Below are positions 50,754-58,382 of a DNA stretch of 64,000 nt, one piece after another. Position numbers and translations under genes: made by a program. The notes beneath the pieces were generated by a model that was not told the DNA's origin, did no database searches, and saw only the letters and a list, made by a program, of their open reading frames with translations. The first letter of the stretch is position 1. Every line of letters starts with the position of its first letter. Source of the DNA: Streptomyces sp. SID13031 (GTDB lineage: Bacteria > Actinomycetota > Actinomycetes > Propionibacteriales > Kribbellaceae); NCBI RefSeq assembly GCF_010548305.1, contig NZ_JAAGLV010000013.1:1-64000 (forward strand), in the 5' to 3' direction.

Positions 50754-52168
50754 GGGGCTGGGACGGCCTGGTCAGCTCCGCGCTGCTCGGCACCGAGCGG
50801 CGACCACCGCGCTTCGAGGAACTGCCACCGAAGATCCAGGAGCAACTCGGCGAAGGCGGCCTCCTCGACGCGGCCGCCTTGGCAACCCTCTACAAACGAG
50901 CCGGCCGCACACCACTCGAGGGCCTCGCGCCCTTACCAGCAGCGCAAGGCGAGGACCAGCCACTCCCGAGACCTGCCGCGATCCGCAGGCTCACAGCGAT
51001 GCTCAGTGGTTTCCAGACCACGGCACTGGGCGAGTGGCTCCGCGCAGCCGACGCCAAGGGCTGGGGCGTTCCGCCGGAGCAGCTCCCCGCCTTGGCCGAC
51101 TACGCGCGCGGCCGAGCTGAGTACAGGCCGTTGGTCGTGAAGGCCGCGGGGCGGCGGGCGAGCTGGCTGGCGGATCTCAATCCGGACTGGCGATTCCTCC
51201 ACGAAGCCGTTGTCGAGGGCAACGAGCATTGGACGCACGGCAACCCGACCCAGCGCCGGAGCTGGCTACGTGCTCGCCGCCAGAGCGACCCGACAAAAGC
51301 GCTGGAGGCGCTGGAAGAAGTCTGGCCGAGCGAACCGGCCGCAGTCCGGCTCGACTTCCTGGGCCTACTGGCCGACGGCCTGCCCGCCGGGCTCGGCGAC
51401 GCAGCGCCCTCGGCCGACGAAGTCTTCCTCGAGCGAGCGCTCGACGACCGCTCCAAGGAAGTCCGGCGAGCAGCCGCGGCTCTCCTCCAACGCATTCCTG
51501 GGTCCCAGTACGGCGAACGCATGGCGCAGCGGGTCTGGTCGCAGCTCACCGTCAGCCAAGGCGTTCTCGTCGTCGAGCTGCCGACCGGCGTCACCACAGC
51601 GATGGAGCGTGATGGCGTCGACTCGCAGCCGAAAGAGGGAATCGGCAAGCGGGCTTGGTGGTTCCAGCAACTGCTGGCCGCTGCTCCGCTGGCCACCTCC
51701 GAGCTCGACTACCTCCAGCTCAAGGTCGAAGGCTGCTCGCCCGAGGTGCTTCAAGTGGCCTGGGCGCAGGCGGCGATCCGCGAACAAGAGGCCGACTGGG
51801 CGCGTGCCCTGCTGCTGTCGAATGCCCGGACCGGTGGAAGAGTCGCCGAGCTGCTGCGGATCCTGCCGCCCGACGAATGGGTGCCGGCCATCGAGCTGCT
51901 CCGCGTCCGCGTCGACATCGCCGACCTGGTCGGCGGCTTGCCGGTGCCGTGGCCGGCGACGCTGGGCACCGCGGTCCTCGACCAGCTGGCCAAGTCCGGC
52001 AGCGACCGCAGGCACGCGCGTCTCGCGAGTATCGCCGCGCGCGCAGTACCGGCCGAAGTGCTGGACCATCCGATCACCCGCGAGCCGACCGGTGAGGAAG
52101 ACACCTGGCGGCGGCGTCTTGTCGAGACCTTGATCTTCCGTCGTGAGATGTACGAGGAGCTGTCATGA
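50750..52168 (+). CDS. DUF5691 family protein
   Basis: A 472-residue protein beginning WDGLVSSALLGTERRPPRFE, a characteristic opening of DUF5691. The rest is mostly alpha-helical with repeats reminiscent of ARM/HEAT units (ALDDRSKEVRRAAAALLQRI, GGRVAELLRILPPDEWVPAI). No catalytic motif is evident. It probably works as an adaptor or scaffold for the AAA+ ATPase. The start overlaps the SWIM stop (ATGA at 50750) and its stop overlaps the next start by ATGA. Confidence 0.8.
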   Translation: MRGWDGLVSSALLGTERRPPRFEELPPKIQEQLGEGGLLDAAALATLYKRAGRTPLEGLAPLPAAQGEDQPLPRPAAIRRLTAMLSGFQTTALGEWLRAADAKGWGVPPEQLPALADYARGRAEYRPLVVKAAGRRASWLADLNPDWRFLHEAVVEGNEHWTHGNPTQRRSWLRARRQSDPTKALEALEEVWPSEPAAVRLDFLGLLADGLPAGLGDAAPSADEVFLERALDDRSKEVRRAAAALLQRIPGSQYGERMAQRVWSQLTVSQGVLVVELPTGVTTAMERDGVDSQPKEGIGKRAWWFQQLLAAAPLATSELDYLQLKVEGCSPEVLQVAWAQAAIREQEADWARALLLSNARTGGRVAELLRILPPDEWVPAIELLRVRVDIADLVGGLPVPWPATLGTAVLDQLAKSGSDRRHARLASIAARAVPAEVLDHPITREPTGEEDTWRRRLVETLIFRREMYEELS

Positions 52169-53253
52169 CCGTGACCCCTGAGATAATGCGCCCGCACGCC
52201 GAGGACGAGTACGCCGAGGAGCTGGCCGCGCTGGCAGCCACCGACGACCGGCCGCGCCCGCCTGCGTGGAAGCTGTCGCCCGCGGCCGTGGTCACCTACC
52301 TGCTGGGCGGCAAGGCCGGCGACCTGGAGATCACTCCCAAGTACGTCGGTCCGCGCCGGCTGGTCGAGGTCGCGGTCGCCACCCTCGCGACGGATCGCGC
52401 GCTGCTGCTGCTCGGCGTACCGGGTACTGCGAAGACGTGGGTCAGTGAGCATCTGGCCGCGGCGATCAGTGGTGACTCGACGCTGCTCGTGCAGGGCACG
52501 GCGGGTACGGCCGAGGAGTCGATCCGGTACGGCTGGAACTACGCGCAGTTGATTGCCCAGGGCCCCAGTGAGGCAGCGCTGGTGCCGAGTCCGGTGTTCC
52601 GCGCGATGGCCGGCGCGAAGATCGCCCGGATCGAGGAGCTGACCCGGATGCCGTCCGACGTGCAGGACGCGCTGATCACGATCCTGTCCGAGAAGTCGCT
52701 GCCGATCTCCGAGCTGGGCACGGAAGTCCAGGCCCGCAAGGGGTTCAACGTCATTGCCACCGCCAACGATCGTGACAAGGGCGTCAACGAGCTGTCGAGC
52801 GCGCTGCGGCGCCGGTTCAACACCGTCGTACTTCCGCTGCCGGACAACGCCGAGGACGAGGTCGCGATCGTCTCCCGCCGGGTCGCGCAGCTCGGGTCGT
52901 CGCTCGAGCTGCCGCAGCAGGACGATGCGCTGGAGGAGATCCGCCGCGTCGTGACCGTCTTCCGCGAGCTGAGGTCCGGGCGAACCGAAGACGGCCGTAC
53001 TGCGGTCAAGTCGCCCTCGGCCACCCTCTCGACGGCCGAAGCGATCAGCGTGGTCACCGGTGGACTTGCACTGGCGGCGCACTTCGGCGACGGCGTACTG
53101 CGGTCCAATGATGTTGCCGGCGGCATCCTCGGAGCCGTGGTGAAGGACCCGTCGGCGGATCGCGTGGTCTGGTCGGAGTACCTGGAGACCGTGGTGCGCG
53201 AGCGCGAGGGCTGGGCCGATTTCTACCGGGCCTGCCGGGATATCTCCGGATGA
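52165..53253 (+). CDS. MoxR-type AAA+ ATPase
   Basis: A 362-residue MoxR-family ATPase. Walker A is LLGVPGTAKTWVSEHLAAAI (residues about 84-92). The Walker B position reads AGAKIARIEELTRMPSDVQD, with IEE rather than the usual DE pair. Sensor 1 is GFNVIATANDRDKGVNELSS and the arginine finger SSALRRRFNTVVLPLPDNAE. MoxR proteins remodel or insert cofactors into partners together with VWA proteins; here the VWA partner is two genes downstream. ATGA overlap on both sides. Confidence 0.88.
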   Translation: MTVTPEIMRPHAEDEYAEELAALAATDDRPRPPAWKLSPAAVVTYLLGGKAGDLEITPKYVGPRRLVEVAVATLATDRALLLLGVPGTAKTWVSEHLAAAISGDSTLLVQGTAGTAEESIRYGWNYAQLIAQGPSEAALVPSPVFRAMAGAKIARIEELTRMPSDVQDALITILSEKSLPISELGTEVQARKGFNVIATANDRDKGVNELSSALRRRFNTVVLPLPDNAEDEVAIVSRRVAQLGSSLELPQQDDALEEIRRVVTVFRELRSGRTEDGRTAVKSPSATLSTAEAISVVTGGLALAAHFGDGVLRSNDVAGGILGAVVKDPSADRVVWSEYLETVVREREGWADFYRACRDISG

Positions 53254-55487
53254 CCATGCAATACCTTCCCCGCCCCACCGCCCCGGTCCAATACCTTCCC
53301 CGCCCCACCGCCCCGGTCCACCTCTTCGGCATCAGGCACCACGGCCCCGGGTCCGCCCGGGCGCTCGCGGCCGCCCTGGCGGACCTAAGGCCCGACATCG
53401 TGCTGATCGAGGGACCGCCCGAGGCTGACAAGGTGATCGAGCTGGCCGCCTCGGCGGAGATGGTCCCGCCGGTCGCGTTGCTGGCCTACGCGGCCGACGA
53501 CTCCACCAGGGCAGCGTTCTGGCCGTTCGCGGTGTTCAGCCCGGAGTGGCAGGCGATCCGGCACGCGCTGGCGGCCGGCGTACCGGTGCGGTTCTGCGAT
53601 CTGCCGGCGGCCTATCAGTTCGGCAGCTCGGAGAAGGCGGATCGCCGGGGAGCGTCGATGGATCCCTTGGCGACGCTGGCCGCGGCGGGTGGGTATGACG
53701 ATCCCGAGCGCTGGTGGGATGACGTGATCGAGCACCGGCGGGACGGCGCCGAGCCGTTCACCGTGATCGCCGAGGCGATGGGCGAGCTGCGGCGCGGCGA
53801 GGAGGCGACCGGGCGGGAGGCCCAGCGCGAGGCGTACATGCGGACGACCTTGCGCAAGGCAATCAAAGAGGGCTTCGAGCGGATCGCCGTCGTCTGCGGC
53901 GCCTGGCATGTCCCTGCGCTGCAAGCTCCGTTGCCACCGGCAACTCATGATCAGCGGATCCTGAAAGGCCTGCCGAAGCGCAAGGTCGCTTGTACCTGGG
54001 TGCCCTGGACGCACGGCCGGTTGGCGACCGCGAGCGGGTACGGCGCGGGCGTCACTTCGCCTGGCTGGTACCACCACTTGTTCACCGCGCCCGACCAGAT
54101 CACCACGCGCTGGCTCACGAAGGTCGCTCAGGTACTGCGGGCCGAGGATCTCCCGGTGTCGAGTGCTCACGTCATCGAGGCCGTACGCTTGGCTGAAGCC
54201 CTTGCTGTGTTGAGAGAACGGCCGCTCGCCGGATTGAGCGAGGTCACCGAGGCGACGCGAGCGGTGATGTGTGGCGGCAACGACGTCTTGCTCAACCTGG
54301 TCACGCGCGAGGCCGTGGTCGGCGAGTTGCTGGGCGCAGTACCGGCTGAGACCCCGCAAGCACCCGTTGCCGCTGACCTGGCTGCACAGGCGAGGCGGTT
54401 GCGGCTGAAGCGGGACGCTGCCGAGCGAGTGGTCGAGCTCGACCTGCGGAAGCCGAACGATCTGGAGAAGTCGCGGCTGCTGCATCGGCTCAGGATCCTC
54501 GGCATCGACTGGGGCGTGCCGACCGCCGATGAGCGCCGGAACCAGGGCACCTTCCGGGAGAGCTGGAAGCTGGCCTGGGATCCTGGCCTGGAGGTCGACC
54601 TGGTTGCCGCGGGCGCCCATGGGACCACGGTGCTCGGTGCTGCGACGACCACAATGCTCAAGGCTGCCGAGGACTCGGCCACCCTGGCTGAGGTGACCTC
54701 GGCCCTGGAGCGATCGCTGCTGGCCGACCTCGCTGAGGCATTGCCGACGCTGCTGCAAGGCGTCGATACCCGGGCCGCGAAGGACGCCGACGTCGGTCAC
54801 CTGATGGCCGCGCTACCCGCCCTCGCGCGATCCGCCCGGTACGGCGATGTCCGCGGCTCGTCCGCCGAAGGGCTCGGCCGGGTCGCCGGGCGGATGGTTT
54901 CGCGGGCGTGCGCAGGGCTGGGCAGAACCGTGCACGGCCTCGACCCGGAGGCCGCCGCTTCGGTGCTGGAACTCATTGATGGCGTGCAGGACGCGACGGC
55001 GCTGCTCGACGAGTCTGTCCGGATCGAGTGGCTGACAACCCTTCAGGGGTTGAGCGATCGCTCGTCGGTGCCGCCTTTGATCGCCGGCCGCCTGACCCGA
55101 TTGATGCTCGACACCTCGCGGCTGGAGGCTGTCGAGGTCGCGTTGCGGCTGGGGCGAGCCCTGTCTCCCGGTACGCCGACCGCCAATGCCGCCGGGTATG
55201 TCGAAGGCTTTCTCGCCGGCGGCGGCCTGCTGCTGGTGCATGACGAGCGGCTCCTCGCGTTGGTCGACACGTGGCTGGCCGCGATCCCCGACGAAGCGTT
55301 CCTGGAGGCGCTGCCCTTGCTCCGCCGTACTTTCGGGACCTTCGCCTCGCCCGAGCGCCGCTCGATCGGCGACCGCGCCCGGGCGCTGGGCGATCCCGCT
55401 GCCGCTGTCATTGCCGACGACAACGAGCTCGATTCGTTGCTCGCGGCATCAGTCCTGCCCGTCGTCAAACAATTGCTGGGGGTGTGA
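53250..55487 (+). CDS. DUF5682 family protein (TraB/TIKI-like N-terminal motifs)
   Basis: A 745-residue protein. Residues about 24-230 carry HLFGIRHHGPGSARALAAAL, DIVLIEGPPEADKVIELAAS and RIAVVCGAWHVPALQAPLPP; the HxxH-Glu-GxxH order recalls the TraB/PrgY/TIKI putative metalloprotease fold, which is my inference. The remainder is helical (SSAHVIEAVRLAEALAVLRE, VRGSSAEGLGRVAGRMVSRA). The N-terminus holds a perfect tandem repeat, so QYLPRPTAPV occurs twice. ATGA overlap with the MoxR gene. Role in the operon is unknown. Confidence 0.82.
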   Translation: MTMQYLPRPTAPVQYLPRPTAPVHLFGIRHHGPGSARALAAALADLRPDIVLIEGPPEADKVIELAASAEMVPPVALLAYAADDSTRAAFWPFAVFSPEWQAIRHALAAGVPVRFCDLPAAYQFGSSEKADRRGASMDPLATLAAAGGYDDPERWWDDVIEHRRDGAEPFTVIAEAMGELRRGEEATGREAQREAYMRTTLRKAIKEGFERIAVVCGAWHVPALQAPLPPATHDQRILKGLPKRKVACTWVPWTHGRLATASGYGAGVTSPGWYHHLFTAPDQITTRWLTKVAQVLRAEDLPVSSAHVIEAVRLAEALAVLRERPLAGLSEVTEATRAVMCGGNDVLLNLVTREAVVGELLGAVPAETPQAPVAADLAAQARRLRLKRDAAERVVELDLRKPNDLEKSRLLHRLRILGIDWGVPTADERRNQGTFRESWKLAWDPGLEVDLVAAGAHGTTVLGAATTTMLKAAEDSATLAEVTSALERSLLADLAEALPTLLQGVDTRAAKDADVGHLMAALPALARSARYGDVRGSSAEGLGRVAGRMVSRACAGLGRTVHGLDPEAAASVLELIDGVQDATALLDESVRIEWLTTLQGLSDRSSVPPLIAGRLTRLMLDTSRLEAVEVALRLGRALSPGTPTANAAGYVEGFLAGGGLLLVHDERLLALVDTWLAAIPDEAFLEALPLLRRTFGTFASPERRSIGDRARALGDPAAAVIADDNELDSLLAASVLPVVKQLLGV
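53261..53320 (+). repeat. Two perfect 30-bp tandem repeats in the DUF5682 gene
   Basis: The 30-bp unit beginning ATACCTTCCCCGCCCCACCG is present at 53261-53290 and exactly again at 53291-53320. It encodes YLPRPTAPV(Q/H) twice and leaves the frame intact. It may be a recent slippage product. Confidence 0.9.
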
Positions 55488-55489
55488 CG

Positions 55490-56644
55490 ATGCCGGACGA
55501 CGAACGGATGCGGCGCTGGCGGATGGTGCTCGGCAGCGAGGCCGACCCCGAGACCGGCTCGACACTGTCCGCCGCCGACCGCTCGGTCGATGCGGCCCTG
55601 GCAGCCCTGTACGACGCCGAGCGCGGCGAGCCCGGTACGAAACGGTCAGCCGGGCTGGGCTCATCAGCGCCAAGAGTCGCGCGCTGGCTGGGGGACATCC
55701 GGCAGTACTTCCCGAGCACCGTCGTCCAGGTGATGCAGCGCGACGCGGTCGAGCGGCTGGGCATCACCCGGATGCTGATGGAGCCCGAGCTGCTCAACGC
55801 GGTCGAGCCCGACGTGCATCTGGTCAGCACGCTGCTTGCGCTCAACGAGGTCATGCCCGAGGAGACCAAGCAGACCGCTCGCGAGGTGGTCGGCCGAGTC
55901 GTCGCCGAGCTGGAAGCGCGCCTGGCCGAGCGCACCCGGGCGGCGGTGACGGGGGCGCTCGACCGCGCGGGCCGCACCGGTCGGCCGCGGCACTCGGACA
56001 TCGACTGGGATCGCACGATCCGCGCCAACCTGAAGCACTTCTCGCCCACCCTCGGCACGATCGTCCCGGATCGCCTGGTCGGCTATGCCCGGCGCAACCA
56101 CAGCGTCCAGCGGGACGTGGTACTGGCGATCGATCAGTCCGGGTCGATGGCCGAGTCCGTCGTCTACGCGAGCCTGTTCGGCGCGGTATTGGGCTCGATG
56201 CGCGCGTTGCGGACGAGCCTCGTCGTCTTCGACACGGCCGTCGTCGACCTGACCGACGAGCTGGACGACCCGGTGGACGTCCTGTTCGGCACGCAACTCG
56301 GCGGCGGCACCGACATCAACCGCGCCGTCGCGTACTGCGAACAGCTCATCGAGCGGCCGGCCGAGACGGTGATGGTGCTCATCAGCGATCTCTACGAAGG
56401 CGGCATCCGCGAGGAACTCCTGCGCCGGGCGCGCAACCTGGTCGAATCCGGCGTCCAGCTCATCGCGTTGCTCGCGCTGTCCGACTCGGGCACCCCGTCG
56501 TACGACGCCGAGAACGCCGCCGCCCTTGCCGACCTCGGCGTGCCCACCTTCGCCTGCACACCGGAACTGTTCCCCGACCTGATGGCGGCCGCGATCCGCC
56601 GCGACGACATCTCCGCCTGGGCGGCAGCGAACGTACTGGACTAG
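55490..56644 (+). CDS. VWA domain-containing protein (MoxR partner)
   Basis: A 384-residue protein. The N-terminal helical part (GDIRQYFPSTVVQVMQRDAV) precedes the VWA domain from about residue 205. The MIDAS is complete: DQSGSMAES (DxSxS), LGGGTDINRAV (Thr) and LISDLYEGGI (Asp). The MoxR/VWA combination is known from chaperone-like metal- or cofactor-insertion systems, and this pair completes such a module. Starts 2 nt after the DUF5682 stop and ends the five-gene transcript. Confidence 0.88.
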   Translation: MPDDERMRRWRMVLGSEADPETGSTLSAADRSVDAALAALYDAERGEPGTKRSAGLGSSAPRVARWLGDIRQYFPSTVVQVMQRDAVERLGITRMLMEPELLNAVEPDVHLVSTLLALNEVMPEETKQTAREVVGRVVAELEARLAERTRAAVTGALDRAGRTGRPRHSDIDWDRTIRANLKHFSPTLGTIVPDRLVGYARRNHSVQRDVVLAIDQSGSMAESVVYASLFGAVLGSMRALRTSLVVFDTAVVDLTDELDDPVDVLFGTQLGGGTDINRAVAYCEQLIERPAETVMVLISDLYEGGIREELLRRARNLVESGVQLIALLALSDSGTPSYDAENAAALADLGVPTFACTPELFPDLMAAAIRRDDISAWAAANVLD

Positions 56645-56665
56645 TAATAGCGTTGACTGGGCTTC

Positions 56666-57511
56666 ATGCGGATCGTCACGATGAACGCCTTCTTGCCCGG
56701 CTACGCCAATATCGCCGGCTGGGCCGAGCAGAACGGCCATGAGATCGTGCTGGTGGTGACGCCGCCGGCCGGTGCGAGCGACCGGTACGACGCGGCCGCG
56801 AAACCGTTCGTGCTGGAGTTGCCGAGGACCGCGGATGTGCTGGTCACCGGCAAGCTCCGGACTGTGGCCGCGGCGGCGATCGCGGCGCTGGAGCCGGATC
56901 TGGTGATCTCGGCCGCGTTCCCCCGGCTGATCCCGGCGGAGATCCTGAAGATCCCGACGTACGGCGCGGTGAACCTGCATCCGTCGGCGCTGCCGGCCGG
57001 GCGCGGGCCCAATCCGGTCCGGCTGGTCTACGAAGGCGCGAGCACAGTCGGGGCGACGCTGCACCGGACCGAGGCCGAGTTCGACACCGGCGCGATCCTC
57101 AGCCAGCGCGAGCGGCCGCTACCGGCGGAGCTCAGCGGGCCGGCGATCTTCCAGGCCTGGCGCGAGATGCTGCGCGAAGTACTCGAAGAAGGCGCTGCGC
57201 GGGCGTTCGCGGGTGAGCCGGGGGCGCCGCAGGACCCGGCGGCGGCTTCGGAGGCGCCGATGTTCACGCCGGAGGAGGAGGTGCTCCGGCTGAGTGACCC
57301 TGGCGCGGTACTGGTCCGGAAGTCGGCGGCTCTGAACGTGCTCGAGGCCAGGGCCAGGGTGATCGTGGCCGGCATCAAGCAGCCGATCAGCCGGGTCGAG
57401 CTGGTGTCGGCGGGTGAGGGGTCGGCGCAGCCTGGCGAGATCGTCAAGTACCACACAGATGGCTGGACGGTCCGGTCCGGCGACGGCATCGTCCGGCTCT
57501 TCAGGGCATGA
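56666..57511 (+). CDS. Formyltransferase-fold enzyme (methionyl-tRNA formyltransferase-like)
   Basis: A 281-residue protein of the Fmt/GART fold. GYANIAGWAEQNGHEIVLVV, PDLVISAAFPRLIPAEILKI and GAVNLHPSALPAGRGPNPVR supply the N-H part of the catalytic triad; TEAEFDTGAILSQRERPLPA supplies the Asp. It is shorter and more diverged than housekeeping Fmt and lacks a clear tRNA-binding C-terminal domain, so it may formylate a sugar amine or amino acid derivative. Starts 21 nt after the VWA stop. Its last 11 bases overlap a small ORF on the other strand. Confidence 0.8.
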   Translation: MRIVTMNAFLPGYANIAGWAEQNGHEIVLVVTPPAGASDRYDAAAKPFVLELPRTADVLVTGKLRTVAAAAIAALEPDLVISAAFPRLIPAEILKIPTYGAVNLHPSALPAGRGPNPVRLVYEGASTVGATLHRTEAEFDTGAILSQRERPLPAELSGPAIFQAWREMLREVLEEGAARAFAGEPGAPQDPAAASEAPMFTPEEEVLRLSDPGAVLVRKSAALNVLEARARVIVAGIKQPISRVELVSAGEGSAQPGEIVKYHTDGWTVRSGDGIVRLFRA

Positions 57512-57623
57512 AGGTTTCGGAGATCGAGCCGGAATCAGCCTGCCTGAACCACTCCCAAGTCTGAGACTGGCCCCCGAGGATTTCCGCGTGCTCCACCATG
57601 GTGATCCTGGTCGTCTTGTGCAT
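57501..57623 (-). CDS. Possible 40-residue peptide gene
   Basis: The minus strand encodes MHKTTRITMVEHAEILGGQS followed by QTWEWFRQADSGSISETFMP and a stop at 57501. GAGGGTGGGA lies 5-14 nt before the ATG. The ILGG pair followed by a Trp-rich tail could be a double-glycine leader/core boundary, but no peptidase, transporter or modification enzyme is adjacent, so a peptide product is only a possibility. The 57624-57801 gap otherwise holds nothing I can assign. Confidence 0.45.
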   Translation of the reverse strand: MHKTTRITMVEHAEILGGQSQTWEWFRQADSGSISETFMP

Positions 57624-57801
57624 CTGTCCCACCCTCTCGTGAGTAGCAGGCCACCCCTGGTCCTGCAGTGGTGAGACGGAGCGACCGCCCGAAAGGTTTG
57701 CCGAAGTCTTCTTCTTCTGCGCGTGGGGTGCAGTGCCGCCGGGCCGGATGCATACTCGGTCCCACGAACCGGCTGCCGGCCGGTCTGGTGGGAGGTACGT
57801 G

Positions 57802-58371
57802 ATGGGTGAGATCGCGGAGCGGTACCGGCGGCGGGCGGAGGCGTTCGAGCTGAAGGTCGCGGCGGTGCGGCCGGAGCAGTGGGGGAACCAGTCGCCGTGC
57901 GAGAAGTGGTCGGCGCGGGACGTCCTCGACCACATCGTCGCGATGAACGGCTACATGCTGATGCCGGTCGGGCGGACGCTGGCGGCGGAAGCGGATGCGC
58001 TGAAGTCGTTCCAGGCGGCCCGGGCCGCGGTGGAAGCAGTGCTGGACGATCCGGAACTGGCCGGCCAGGAGTGCGATACGCCGGCCGGGTGGATGACGGT
58101 CGAGGGGCAGATCGACCAGGTCGTGAGCGACGATCTGGTCCTGCACGGGTGGGATCTGGCCCGCGCCACCGGTCAGGACGAGGCGATGGATCCGGTCGAC
58201 GTCGAGCGGATGTGGGCGAGCAATTCGGCAATCCCCGCCGACGTGATCGCGATGTACCGGACTCCGAACGCCTTCGGCCCGGGGGTCGAGGTCTTCGGTC
58301 CGGAAGTCGTAGTACCTGAGGATGCGCCGCTTCAGGACAGGCTGCTCGGCTTCATCGGCCGCAAGCCCTGA
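57802..58371 (+). CDS. TIGR03086 family metal-binding protein (DinB/mycothiol-dependent fold)
   Basis: A 189-residue four-helix protein. CEKWSARDVLDHIVAMNGYM has the first metal His; DDLVLHGWDLARATGQDEAM the second (LHGWDLA is highly typical of TIGR03086). Such proteins resemble maleylpyruvate isomerase-like mycothiol-using enzymes; activity here is unknown. GGGAGG precedes the ATG at 57802. Monocistronic. Confidence 0.88.
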   Translation: MGEIAERYRRRAEAFELKVAAVRPEQWGNQSPCEKWSARDVLDHIVAMNGYMLMPVGRTLAAEADALKSFQAARAAVEAVLDDPELAGQECDTPAGWMTVEGQIDQVVSDDLVLHGWDLARATGQDEAMDPVDVERMWASNSAIPADVIAMYRTPNAFGPGVEVFGPEVVVPEDAPLQDRLLGFIGRKP

Positions 58372-58382
58372 CCCAGCACCAG

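Noticed and set aside
49440-56644. Assigning the five-gene operon to a named phage-defence system
   Set aside because: No nuclease, toxin or known defence signature is visible; MoxR/VWA also serve housekeeping roles, so only an uncharacterised machine is claimed.
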